Assembly: GCF_021353295.2 (NCBI RefSeq)
Contig: NZ_CP120635.1
Span: forward strand, 62,001-126,000
Source: Pseudodesulfovibrio thermohalotolerans
GTDB taxonomy: Bacteria; Desulfobacterota; Desulfovibrionia; Desulfovibrionales; Desulfovibrionaceae
Direction of reading: 5' to 3'
Length of the DNA stretch: 64,000 nucleotides
Shown here: in pieces, positions 1 to 7,042 of the stretch
How the letters are laid out: every line of letters begins with the position of its first letter
Position numbering within the stretch: the first letter of the stretch is position 1
Translations under genes and position numbers: made by a program
Notes under the pieces: generated by a model
What the model saw: the letters and a program-made list of their open reading frames with translations, nothing else
Told to the model about the DNA's origin: nothing
The model's database searches: none

Positions 1-1
1 G

Positions 2-529
2 CAACTTCCGGACGAAGCCCTGCTGGAAGCCTCGGGCAACGGGGACCGGCAGGCCTTCGGCGAACTCGTCCGACGGCACCAGTCCTGGGCCTGGGGCGTG
101 GCCTATCGTTTCATTGGATCCAGGGACGAGGCCGAAGATATTGTTCAGGCCGCCTTCATCAAGTTGCTTGTCGCGTCGGGCCGCTATCGCCGTACCGCAC
201 GCTTCAAGACGTTCTTCCACGTCATCATATCCCGGCTCTGCCTGGATCATGCCAAAAGGGAGAAGCCCGTACAGGCGGACGACTATCCGGAATTGGCCGA
301 CTCGTCTCCCGGACAGGAGGAGGCGCTGATGACGAGCCAGAACGCGGCCCGCGTGCGCCGGGCATTGGACTCCCTTCCCCCCAGACCTCGCATGGCCGTC
401 GTGCTTCGATACTACGAAGGGCTCGGTTATGATGAAATGGCCGTGGTTCTTGAAACGTCGCGGAAGGGTGTCGAGCGGCTGCTGTCCAGGGGACGCGAGG
501 CGTTGCGGGAGAAACTGGGATCACGCTGA
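2..529 (+). CDS. ECF-type RNA polymerase sigma factor (5' end outside window)
   Basis: The reading frame is open from base 2, so the gene begins before the window; the internal GTG at 98 is not the start. Region 2 (residues FGELVRRHQSWAWGVAYRF then EAEDIVQAAFIKLL) and region 4 (RRALDSLPPRPRMAVVLRYY, then YDEMAVVLETSRKGVERLLSRGREAL) are laid out as in sigma-70 ECF factors. The next gene is a zinc-finger anti-sigma factor, and behind it comes an envelope transport operon. The likely job is to switch on an extracytoplasmic stress regulon including its own operon; that role is inferred from context. Confidence 0.93.
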   Translation, partial: QLPDEALLEASGNGDRQAFGELVRRHQSWAWGVAYRFIGSRDEAEDIVQAAFIKLLVASGRYRRTARFKTFFHVIISRLCLDHAKREKPVQADDYPELADSSPGQEEALMTSQNAARVRRALDSLPPRPRMAVVLRYYEGLGYDEMAVVLETSRKGVERLLSRGREALREKLGSR

Positions 530-596
530 ACTTTTTTCGATCGAAGGCGGGGGTTTTCCGAACTTGGATCGTTTAATAAAAATGAGGTCGACACAC

Positions 597-1070
597 ATGC
601 TTTGCCGAAACTGCCATACACGTCTTTCTGCCTACCTGGACGGTGAACTGTCCGGGCGGGAGCTGTGGGACATGAAACGCCATCTCGACGGTTGCGCGTC
701 CTGCCGCGCCCACCTTGCCGAGTTGGAGGCGTTGGACGCACCGCTTGCCTCTCCGGGCACCCCGGAGATGCCGGGCGACCTGGAATACCGGATCATGGCC
801 CGGGCTTCACGAGAGTATTTCGATGCCCGTGACACGAGCCGCTTCCGGGCGATTGCCCGTAGGTGGCTGGGGCCGACCGCCACGGCATCCGCCTTGGCGA
901 TCGGTCTGCTTCTGGGAGGATTGCTCGGGTGGAACAGCCATGGCGGACCAATTTCGGAACAGTCCACCCTGCGGACGGAAAATGCGGTCTTCGCATCCCT
1001 GAGCGCGGCCCCCGGCGGATCGATCGAGGCCGCGGTGCTGGCCGGATTCGACGGCGGAGGGAGGTTGTAA
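597..1070 (+). CDS. Zinc-finger anti-sigma factor, single-pass membrane protein
   Basis: The N-terminus carries the ZAS zinc motif: CRNC early, then HLDGCASCRAHL (H-x3-C-x2-C). A hydrophobic segment at about residues 95-115 (SALAIGLLLGGLLGW) would anchor it in the inner membrane, with a short periplasmic tail. Such proteins hold the cognate ECF sigma factor inactive until an envelope signal. The ATG at 597 was chosen because GAGG lies 9 bases upstream; an ATG at 582 has no ribosome site. It lies 67 bases behind the sigma gene and 3 bases before the CpxP-like gene. Confidence 0.85.
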   Translation: MLCRNCHTRLSAYLDGELSGRELWDMKRHLDGCASCRAHLAELEALDAPLASPGTPEMPGDLEYRIMARASREYFDARDTSRFRAIARRWLGPTATASALAIGLLLGGLLGWNSHGGPISEQSTLRTENAVFASLSAAPGGSIEAAVLAGFDGGGRL

Positions 1071-1073
1071 TCC

Positions 1074-1571
1074 ATGCATTATCTGAAACGGTCGTTGCTG
1101 GCCTTGTCTGTGGGATTGAACATCGCCTTTGTCCTGTTCTGGGGCATGCAGTATTTTCAAGGACAAGATCCGGCGCCGTCAGGAGCGCCCCGCCGTTCGG
1201 GAGATCAACTTCTTACGGCGCGGTATGAAGGGGTCCAGGTGACTCCCGAACAATGGAAGGCGCTGGAGCCCAACGTGCTGGCCTTCAAGACCAACACCGA
1301 TCGTATTCGCCGGGAAACGGTGCAGTTGCGAGAGCGGGTGCTGGAGTTGCTGGCCGAACCCGTTGCCGATGAAGAGGCGATCCAGGCTATCCAGCAAAGA
1401 ATTCTTTCGAATCAGGGCGGCATGAAAGACGAAGTGCTTCGACTTCTGCTCCGTGAAAAGGACGTGTTGCGGCCGGATCAGTTCTCCGTGCTGATACAGG
1501 CGATTCAGAATTACGGAGGCCGTGGTCCCGGATTTGGTGTAATGACCGGCGGGAAACCGGAACGCAATTAA
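1074..1571 (+). CDS. CpxP/Spy-like periplasmic heavy-metal-resistance family protein
   Basis: A protein of 165 residues. Residues 1-28 form an uncleaved anchor or signal segment (LLALSVGLNIAFVLFWGM). The rest is charged and helical, with repeated Glu/Gln-rich stretches (RRETVQLRERVLELL, IQQRILSNQGGMKDEVLRLL) typical of the metal-resistance/CpxP/Spy fold that binds unfolded proteins or metals in the periplasm. It sits directly behind the anti-sigma gene, so it may act as the periplasmic sensor of this sigma/anti-sigma pair, as CnrX/ZraP-like proteins do. That sensing role is inference. Confidence 0.7.
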   Translation: MHYLKRSLLALSVGLNIAFVLFWGMQYFQGQDPAPSGAPRRSGDQLLTARYEGVQVTPEQWKALEPNVLAFKTNTDRIRRETVQLRERVLELLAEPVADEEAIQAIQQRILSNQGGMKDEVLRLLLREKDVLRPDQFSVLIQAIQNYGGRGPGFGVMTGGKPERN

Positions 1572-1618
1572 CGGCACGACCGGGGGATGCCCCTGAGTCA
1601 TGCGTACAGGAGAAAATC

Positions 1619-2329
1619 ATGTCGCTGATCGAGCTGAACAGCATTTCGAAAAAATACCTGACGGGTCAGGTCGAAACCGAAGCCTTGAAACAGGTTACCG
1701 TGTCCATCGAAAAAGGGAAACTCGTCACGTTCGTGGGACCTTCGGGAAGCGGCAAGACAACGCTGCTCAACATCATCGGTTGCATGGACAAGCCGTCTTC
1801 CGGGGAGGTCCGCGTGACCGACACCAGGGTGGACACCCTGGACAAGAAGGCGGCGGCGAATTTTCGCGGCAAGCATCTCGGTTTCATCTTCCAGTCGTTC
1901 AATCTCATCCCGGTCCTGAGCGTGTATGAGAATATCGAATACCCCTTGCTCATGATCTCCCGGACCCCCGCAGGCGAGCGGCGGGAACGCGTGATGGCCG
2001 TGCTGGAGGCCGTAGGCATGGCCGACCAGAAGGACAAGCGGCCGGACCAGATATCGGGCGGACAGAAACAGCGCGTGGCCGTGGCCCGGGCGCTGGTGAC
2101 CAACCCGGACGTGGTGCTTGCCGATGAACCCACCGCGAACCTCGATCACGACACGGCCCACAAGATAATAGATTTGATGAAAAAGATGCGGGACACCTAC
2201 GGGACCACCTTCGTCTTCTCCACCCACGACCCGCGCATCGTCGAACACGCCGACGTGGTGCACGGCATTGAGGACGGCAGGCTGCTGAACGGAAACCCGC
2301 TGTACCAGGGAGGAAAAGACCATGCGTAA
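1619..2329 (+). CDS. ABC transporter ATP-binding protein, LolD/MacB-like
   Basis: A complete ATPase of 236 residues. Walker A is GPSGSGKTT (about residues 40-48), the Q-loop is FQSFNLIPVLSVYEN, the signature is ISGGQKQRVAVARAL and Walker B is DVVLADEPTANLD. The sequence resembles the LolD/MacB/FtsE group, which powers mechanotransmission rather than substrate passage through the membrane. ACAGGAG precedes the ATG. The end overlaps the permease start by 8 bases, so the two are translationally coupled and form one transporter. Confidence 0.92.
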   Translation: MSLIELNSISKKYLTGQVETEALKQVTVSIEKGKLVTFVGPSGSGKTTLLNIIGCMDKPSSGEVRVTDTRVDTLDKKAAANFRGKHLGFIFQSFNLIPVLSVYENIEYPLLMISRTPAGERRERVMAVLEAVGMADQKDKRPDQISGGQKQRVAVARALVTNPDVVLADEPTANLDHDTAHKIIDLMKKMRDTYGTTFVFSTHDPRIVEHADVVHGIEDGRLLNGNPLYQGGKDHA

Positions 2330-3575
2330 CATATTCAAGATCGCCCTGCGCAACCTTACTCGCTACAAACGGCGTACCGCCCTCACCTCTCTGCTCATCG
2401 TCATCGGCGTGTGCATGGTGGTCATGTTCTCAGGCCTGGCCGGGTCGTTCAAGTCCATGATGATCGGCATCATCACAGATTCAAGCATCGGCCACCTGCA
2501 AATCCATCGAAAGGGGTACTTCTCGTCCATCGACACGATGCCCCTCAACCTGAACATGAAAGGGCCGGCATACCAAAAAATATCGGAAATGCTCGAAGCG
2601 ACACCCGGTGTGACAGCCTATGCGCCCAGACTGAAATTCGGTGCGGTCCTCAGCAATTACATGGAAAGCACCAACGTCAGGCTTTCGGCTGTCGATCCGA
2701 AACGGGAGCTGGCTGTCTGCACGGCCTTGGCTGACAGGATGAAGCAGGGAGCCCCCGGTCCCGGCGAGGGACTGCTCGAAAAGGGCCAGGTCGTGGTTCC
2801 CGAAAAGGTGGCCAAGAGCCTGGGGATGAAGCCCGACGACTCCGTGGTGCTGGTTGCCACCAACAAGGACGGCTCCGTCAACGGCATGGAATTCCAGATT
2901 GCCGGAATCATCGAGGACCTCATGGGACCGGGCGGCAAGGACGCCTACATGCACATCGAAGACGCCCGCAGCCTCCTGCGCACCGAACCGGGCGAAGTCA
3001 CGGAAATCGTGGTCAGGGTGTCCGATTTCAACAAGCTGAAGCCTGTCGCAGCGTCGCTCGCGGCAACGCTCGGGGAGGTCAAGAACAAGAAGGGCCAGCC
3101 CGCCTTCGAACTGCACACCTGGGACAAGCTGTCGCCGTTCTCCAACATCGCAAACATGATTGACCTGATGCTGGTCACGGTGAAGATCGTCATGGTCGCC
3201 ATCGTCCTTATCAGCGTGCTCAACGTGATGCTGATGTCGGTCTTCGAGCGCGTACGGGAAATCGGAACCATTGCCGCCATGGGGACATCCCCCGGAACGA
3301 TCATGTCGCTTTTCGTGGCCGAGGGCGTGCTCCTGGGCGTGCTGGGGACGGCGCTCGGCCTGATTCTGGGCGTGGGCGGTTTGTTGGCCTTCAAGGCGGC
3401 GGGAGTTGCCTTCTCCTTCGGACGGATGGACAACCTGATCGTGCGCCCGGACATCAATCCCGGCGAAATGCTCTTTTTGTCGGCCATCGTCCTGCTCGCC
3501 TCCGCCCTGGCGGCGCTGCAACCCGCGTGGAAGGCGAGCCGGATGGAACCCGTCGATGCGCTCGGGCACGTATAA
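2322..3575 (+). CDS. ABC transporter permease, FtsX/MacB/LolE type
   Basis: 417 residues. One N-terminal membrane segment (TALTSLLIVIGVCMVVMFSGL) is followed by a periplasmic domain of about 230 residues. Three C-terminal membrane segments follow, the first after VTVKIVMVAIVLISVLNVML, with the conserved FERVREIGTIAAMG loop. This is the four-helix MacB_PCD plus FtsX arrangement. With the ATPase in front and a LolA-like protein and an outer-membrane barrel behind, the complex probably moves a lipid, lipoprotein or other amphiphile across the envelope. The substrate is unknown. Confidence 0.9.
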   Translation: MRNIFKIALRNLTRYKRRTALTSLLIVIGVCMVVMFSGLAGSFKSMMIGIITDSSIGHLQIHRKGYFSSIDTMPLNLNMKGPAYQKISEMLEATPGVTAYAPRLKFGAVLSNYMESTNVRLSAVDPKRELAVCTALADRMKQGAPGPGEGLLEKGQVVVPEKVAKSLGMKPDDSVVLVATNKDGSVNGMEFQIAGIIEDLMGPGGKDAYMHIEDARSLLRTEPGEVTEIVVRVSDFNKLKPVAASLAATLGEVKNKKGQPAFELHTWDKLSPFSNIANMIDLMLVTVKIVMVAIVLISVLNVMLMSVFERVREIGTIAAMGTSPGTIMSLFVAEGVLLGVLGTALGLILGVGGLLAFKAAGVAFSFGRMDNLIVRPDINPGEMLFLSAIVLLASALAALQPAWKASRMEPVDALGHV

Positions 3576-3594
3576 CATCATGAGGATACCACAA

Positions 3595-4344
3595 ATGCAT
3601 TACTTGAAATACGTTCTGTCCGTTGCCGCCGTCTGTCTCGTCCTTGCCGGGGGCTGGCCGGCGTCAGCCATGGACGCCGGGGAAGTGCTCCTGGCCGTGG
3701 ACCGCAACCTCGCCCCGGTCAGCTACGAATCCTACCGCAAGCTCATCAACATCGAGCCGGACGGGAGCAAAAGGGAATACGTCCTCTACACCATCAAGAA
3801 AGGCCAGGATATGGTGGCCTCCGTCTTCCTGGAGCCTTCCAGCGACAAGGGACGCGGGACCTTGCGCCTGGGCGACAACATGTGGCTCCACATTCCGAGC
3901 GTGGCCAAGCCGGTCAGGATAACCAGCCTCCAATCGGTAACGGGTGGCATCTTCAACAATGCCGATATCATGCGCCTAGACTACAGCGCCGAATATACGC
4001 CCGAATCCTTGGAGGAAAGCGGTGACGCCTATTTGCTTCGCCTGAAGGCGAAGACCAACGAGGTTGCCTACGACAGGCTGGAGATGCTGGTGGCCAAGGA
4101 CCGGTTGGTTCCGACGGAGATCAAGTGTCTCGCGGCGTCCGGGATGCTGATCAAGACCCTGCATTTCAAGAAGATGACCGATTTCGGCGGCGGGTTCGTC
4201 CGCCCGGCCATTGTCGAGACGGACAGCCCGCTCCACAAGGGGTACCTCTCGGTGATGATCTTCGCCCGGATGAAGGCCAGGGATTTCTCGGATGAAGTCT
4301 TCACCCTCAACTACCTGCCGCGGATTGAAACCCTTCGTCAGTGA
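3595..4344 (+). CDS. LolA-like outer-membrane lipoprotein-sorting family protein
   Basis: 249 residues with a cleavable signal peptide (VLSVAAVCLVLAGGWPASA). The mature part has the LolA-like half-barrel family pattern: short beta-strands and the conserved segment DNMWLHIPSVAKPVRITSLQ. It would act as a periplasmic shuttle for a hydrophobic ligand. The ATG at 3595 was chosen over 3556 and 3580 because GAGG lies 9 bases upstream and it gives a clean signal peptide. It is linked to the ABC pair and the barrel gene, so it is the likely periplasmic link between them. Confidence 0.82.
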   Translation: MHYLKYVLSVAAVCLVLAGGWPASAMDAGEVLLAVDRNLAPVSYESYRKLINIEPDGSKREYVLYTIKKGQDMVASVFLEPSSDKGRGTLRLGDNMWLHIPSVAKPVRITSLQSVTGGIFNNADIMRLDYSAEYTPESLEESGDAYLLRLKAKTNEVAYDRLEMLVAKDRLVPTEIKCLAASGMLIKTLHFKKMTDFGGGFVRPAIVETDSPLHKGYLSVMIFARMKARDFSDEVFTLNYLPRIETLRQ

Positions 4345-5741
4345 TGGCGGGAAACGGAATGACGAAAGCAGGTACATGGCTCGGGCCGTTCTTCTGCATG
4401 GCGCTCATCCTGGCTGCCTCGGCTTCGGCCCTTGCCCAGGATGAGCCCCTGTATGATGCGGATTTTGATATTTCCGCGACGGAAGAAAAGCACTTCGAGT
4501 TCTGGGGGCAGGCCGAGCTTCGGATGTACGAACGTCTTCTGAACAGGGATTCTGCGGTGTACGAGCAACGCTTCTTCGATTCCCCGAAGGACGAACTCCA
4601 GGCGGACCTGCTGTTCCAGCTCAAGCCCGAACTATCCCTGAAGTACGAGACGTTCGGGTTCTATGCCCGCCCGCGCGCCGACGTCGGATGGAGCCAGTTG
4701 CCCCTGTCGGCGGCCAGTGAACCGGACGAACCGTCGGAACGGTTTTTCAAGGACGACAAGCATTGGGCCGGGGAGGTCATGCTTGAGGAAGGCGTGGCCG
4801 CCTGGAGGCCGGACCCGAGATTCACGCTGGAAGCCGGGAAAAAGGTCCTCAAATGGGGCAAGGGATATGCCTGGAACCCCGTGAGCTTCGCCAGCCGTCC
4901 CAAGGACGTGGACGACCCGGACCAGAGCCGCGAGGGCTACGTCATGAGCGTCGCCGACGCCATCTTCAGTTTTGACGGTCCACTGAAGACGTTTGCGTTC
5001 ACTCCGGTAGTTGTTCCCGTATGGGAGCGGGTAAACACGGGGCTGGCCTCGGATGACAGCGTTCTCTACGGGGGGAAGCTCTACTTCCTGCTTTCCGATG
5101 TGGACCTAGACGTCATGGTCATGGCCGGAGACTATTATGATACGTCCCTCGGCTTCGACTTTGCTATGAACCTCACCGACAATTTCGCCATCCACGGCGA
5201 AACGGCGGTCCGGTTGGGCTACGAGAAGACGGTGTTCCACGATGACGGAACCCGCAGCGTTGACAAATACGACGCTTGGAGCTTTCTTCTTGGTGCCCGA
5301 TACCTGACCGAGGACGAAACGACCTATCTCCTTGAATATTACCACAACGGAGAGGGGTACACCGCTTCGCAACTAGAAACCTACTACGACTATGTCCACA
5401 CGGCGTACGACACGTATCAGGCCACGGGGAACGCCGCCGACCTGAATAAAAGCAAAAAGGTATCGTCCGATTACAACCGGAGCAGCGTCGGGCAGGACTA
5501 TCTATATTTCCGCGTGTCCCAAAAAGAACCTTTCGACATCCTCTACCTGAACACGACAGCGACCGTGATCATGAACCTCGGGGATCGAAGCCTCTCCCTC
5601 AACCCCGAAGCGTCCTACATGCTCACGTCCGACATCGAGTTGAGGCCCCGCCTCATCCTGCCGATCGGGGGCTCCGACACCGAGTTCGGCAACAAGCTCA
5701 ACGCAGCCAAGGGCGAACTCCGGTGCGTGTACTATTTTTGA
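4344..5741 (+). CDS. Outer-membrane beta-barrel protein of the ABC/LolA operon
   Basis: About 465 residues. A signal peptide ends at ASASALAQ, and the rest is rich in amphipathic, aromatic-bounded strands, ending in ELRCVYYF with the C-terminal Phe typical of outer-membrane barrels. The segment LEAGKKVLKWGKGYAWNPV resembles porin-like DUF1302-type barrels, but I cannot assign a named family. The start overlaps the previous stop (TGATG). An alternative ATG at 4359 gives a tidier signal peptide. It is probably the outer-membrane end of the transport route. Confidence 0.75.
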   Translation: MAGNGMTKAGTWLGPFFCMALILAASASALAQDEPLYDADFDISATEEKHFEFWGQAELRMYERLLNRDSAVYEQRFFDSPKDELQADLLFQLKPELSLKYETFGFYARPRADVGWSQLPLSAASEPDEPSERFFKDDKHWAGEVMLEEGVAAWRPDPRFTLEAGKKVLKWGKGYAWNPVSFASRPKDVDDPDQSREGYVMSVADAIFSFDGPLKTFAFTPVVVPVWERVNTGLASDDSVLYGGKLYFLLSDVDLDVMVMAGDYYDTSLGFDFAMNLTDNFAIHGETAVRLGYEKTVFHDDGTRSVDKYDAWSFLLGARYLTEDETTYLLEYYHNGEGYTASQLETYYDYVHTAYDTYQATGNAADLNKSKKVSSDYNRSSVGQDYLYFRVSQKEPFDILYLNTTATVIMNLGDRSLSLNPEASYMLTSDIELRPRLILPIGGSDTEFGNKLNAAKGELRCVYYF

Positions 5742-5913
5742 TCCGAACACCGAATTATTGAGCTTGCACCAATTCCCCCCCCGTTTCTCTTTCCGGCAAA
5801 TTTTGCGTGTCACCCAAGTGTCATTTTCAACGGCAACTATGGTTTTTGTGGTGAATATGGCGTTTTCAACCCATTGAAATAACGGAGGTAAGCGACCTTC
5901 CGGTTGATTGTTT
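5742..5913. other. AT-rich non-coding junction DNA left of the tRNA-Glu fragment
   Basis: No credible gene. The stretch is visibly more AT-rich than both neighbours and contains short repeated words (TTTCAAC at two places). It ends exactly where tRNA-Glu sequence begins at 5914. This is what the arm of a phage or island attachment site would look like, but no integrase is adjacent. Confidence 0.4.
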
Positions 5914-5962
5914 ACGGCCTTTCACGCCGTTAACAGGGGTTCAAATCCCCTTGGGGACGCCA
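5914..5962 (+). pseudogene. 3' portion of tRNA-Glu(UUC), from the anticodon stem to CCA
   Basis: Reads anticodon stem-loop with TTC, variable loop, a perfect T-arm (GGGGTTCAAATCCCC) and the acceptor strand TTGGGGACGCCA. No D-arm or 5' acceptor strand precedes it: the sequence left of 5914 is unrelated to tRNA. Bases 5914-5935 are identical to 18613-18634, where the matching 5' portion lies. The native terminator follows at 5972, so this is the original 3' side of a tRNA gene cut by recombination in the anticodon arm. Confidence 0.85.
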
Positions 5963-5971
5963 AGGATACCA

Positions 5972-6008
5972 AAGGCCTTACGCAGATTGCGTAAGGCCTT
6001 TTCCTTTT
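5972..6008 (+). terminator. Rho-independent terminator of tRNA-Glu
   Basis: A perfect 13-bp stem (5972-5984 with 5988-6000, arm AAGGCCTTACGCA) with a 3-base loop, followed by TTCCTTTT. It sits 10 bases after the tRNA CCA end. Confidence 0.85.
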
Positions 6009-6140
6009 CGCGCCTCTTCCCGACCGTCTGTTCCCGCCTCTTCCCGACCGCAACTTCCGGGCCCGCCTCCCGGCCACGCTCCCGCCGCCGAAAGGCGGGT
6101 CATTCCGACACAGCCATTTTCCCTGTTCGGGTCAATAGGG

Positions 6141-6183
6141 AACGGTCCGCGCGGGCTCCCCACCCCGCGTTCCGGACCGTTTT
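6141..6183 (+). terminator. Long hairpin, possible terminator or regulatory fold
   Basis: Arms AACGGTCCG (6141-6149) and CGGACCGTT (6173-6181) pair perfectly. An inner CGCGGG/CCCGCG stem and a three-base bulge follow. Only two Ts come after it, so it may be a terminator insulating the AOR operon or a structural element. Confidence 0.4.
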
Positions 6184-6291
6184 ACCCTGCCCGAAAAATT
6201 CCCTCATTTTTTCCAAATCGGCGATGCTGTAAGGCTAGCATTATGCCCAAATCATGCACGAAATAGCGGGACCCGCGTGTTGCCGCGGAGG

Positions 6292-6307
6292 TGGTCCCGG
6301 AATTGCT
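6292..6307 (+). promoter_or_regulatory. Candidate sigma-54 (-24/-12) promoter of the AOR operon
   Basis: TGGTCCCGGAATTGCT has GG and GC at the 12-base register required by sigma-54, with an intact TTGCT -12 box; the -24 box departs from TGGCACG at three positions. The GTG start of the ferredoxin gene lies about 48 bases downstream. An inverted repeat CGGGACC (6267-6273)/GGTCCCG (6293-6299) spans the region. The operon encodes its own sigma-54 activator (13223-14560), which makes the site plausible. Confidence 0.4.
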
Positions 6308-6354
6308 CAAGGCGTGTTCATGCGGTTCAACGCGAAACACAACAGGAGGTAACT

Positions 6355-7017
6355 GTGAGCACCAACAAGGCAATGGACCATACGGCAACCGAGGAAGCGG
6401 CCGACGCCCGTCCGGCGGTCAAAAAGGAATCGTCACCGTGCAAGGGGAAGGGGATATCGCGGCGCAAGATGCTCGGGTTCCTGGGCGTCCAGGTCGTGGC
6501 TGGAACCCTGGCCGGGGCGGCCATGGCGGCCCCCAAGAATTTCAAGGCGGAACACTACAACCGGGGGATCACGCCGGACCAGCTGCCCAACACGCGCTCC
6601 TGGTTGATCACCGACCCGACCACCTGCGTGGGCTGCCGGACCTGCGAGATCGTCTGCTCCCTGGGGCACGACGACATCTGCCAGCCCGCCCTGTCCCGAA
6701 TCCACACCACCTATGACCCGCAGCACAAGCTGGTCAAGCTGGCGGTCATGCCCGACGTCTGCCGCCAGTGCAACATGGCCGACTGCTACCTGGCCTGCGA
6801 ATACGACGCCCTGACCCTTGATCCGAAGACCGGAGCGCGGGTCATCGATCCCGCCAAGTGCCAGGGGTGCGGCGAATGCTTCGCGGCGTGTCCCTACGAC
6901 ATGATCGTGGAGAACAAGGAGAAGAGCATCTTCTCCAAGTGCGACCTCTGCGGCGGCGACCCCATGTGCGTCAAGTACTGCCCGGCGGACGCCCTGAAGT
7001 TCATCGAACTCGGTTAA
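6355..7017 (+). CDS. Tat-exported [4Fe-4S] polyferredoxin of the AOR locus
   Basis: 220 residues from a GTG start with AGGAGGT four bases upstream. A twin-arginine signal is visible at about residues 34-60 (SRRKMLGFLGVQVVAGTL then AGAAMA). The body has four ferredoxin-type Cys clusters: CVGCRTCEIVC, CRQCNMADCYLAC, CQGCGECFAAC and CDLCGGDPMCVKYC. That is the HycB/DmsB-like electron-transfer subunit pattern. It lies 25 bases before AOR and is presumably its electron partner. The oddity is that AOR itself has no export signal. Confidence 0.88.
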   Translation: MSTNKAMDHTATEEAADARPAVKKESSPCKGKGISRRKMLGFLGVQVVAGTLAGAAMAAPKNFKAEHYNRGITPDQLPNTRSWLITDPTTCVGCRTCEIVCSLGHDDICQPALSRIHTTYDPQHKLVKLAVMPDVCRQCNMADCYLACEYDALTLDPKTGARVIDPAKCQGCGECFAACPYDMIVENKEKSIFSKCDLCGGDPMCVKYCPADALKFIELG

Positions 7018-7042
7018 CCACACAACCCAAGGAGACAGTACA

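Noticed and set aside
5951..6232. A 93-codon frame after the tRNA-Glu fragment
   Set aside because: It spans the tRNA acceptor end and a strong terminator and is Arg/Pro/Ser-rich noise.
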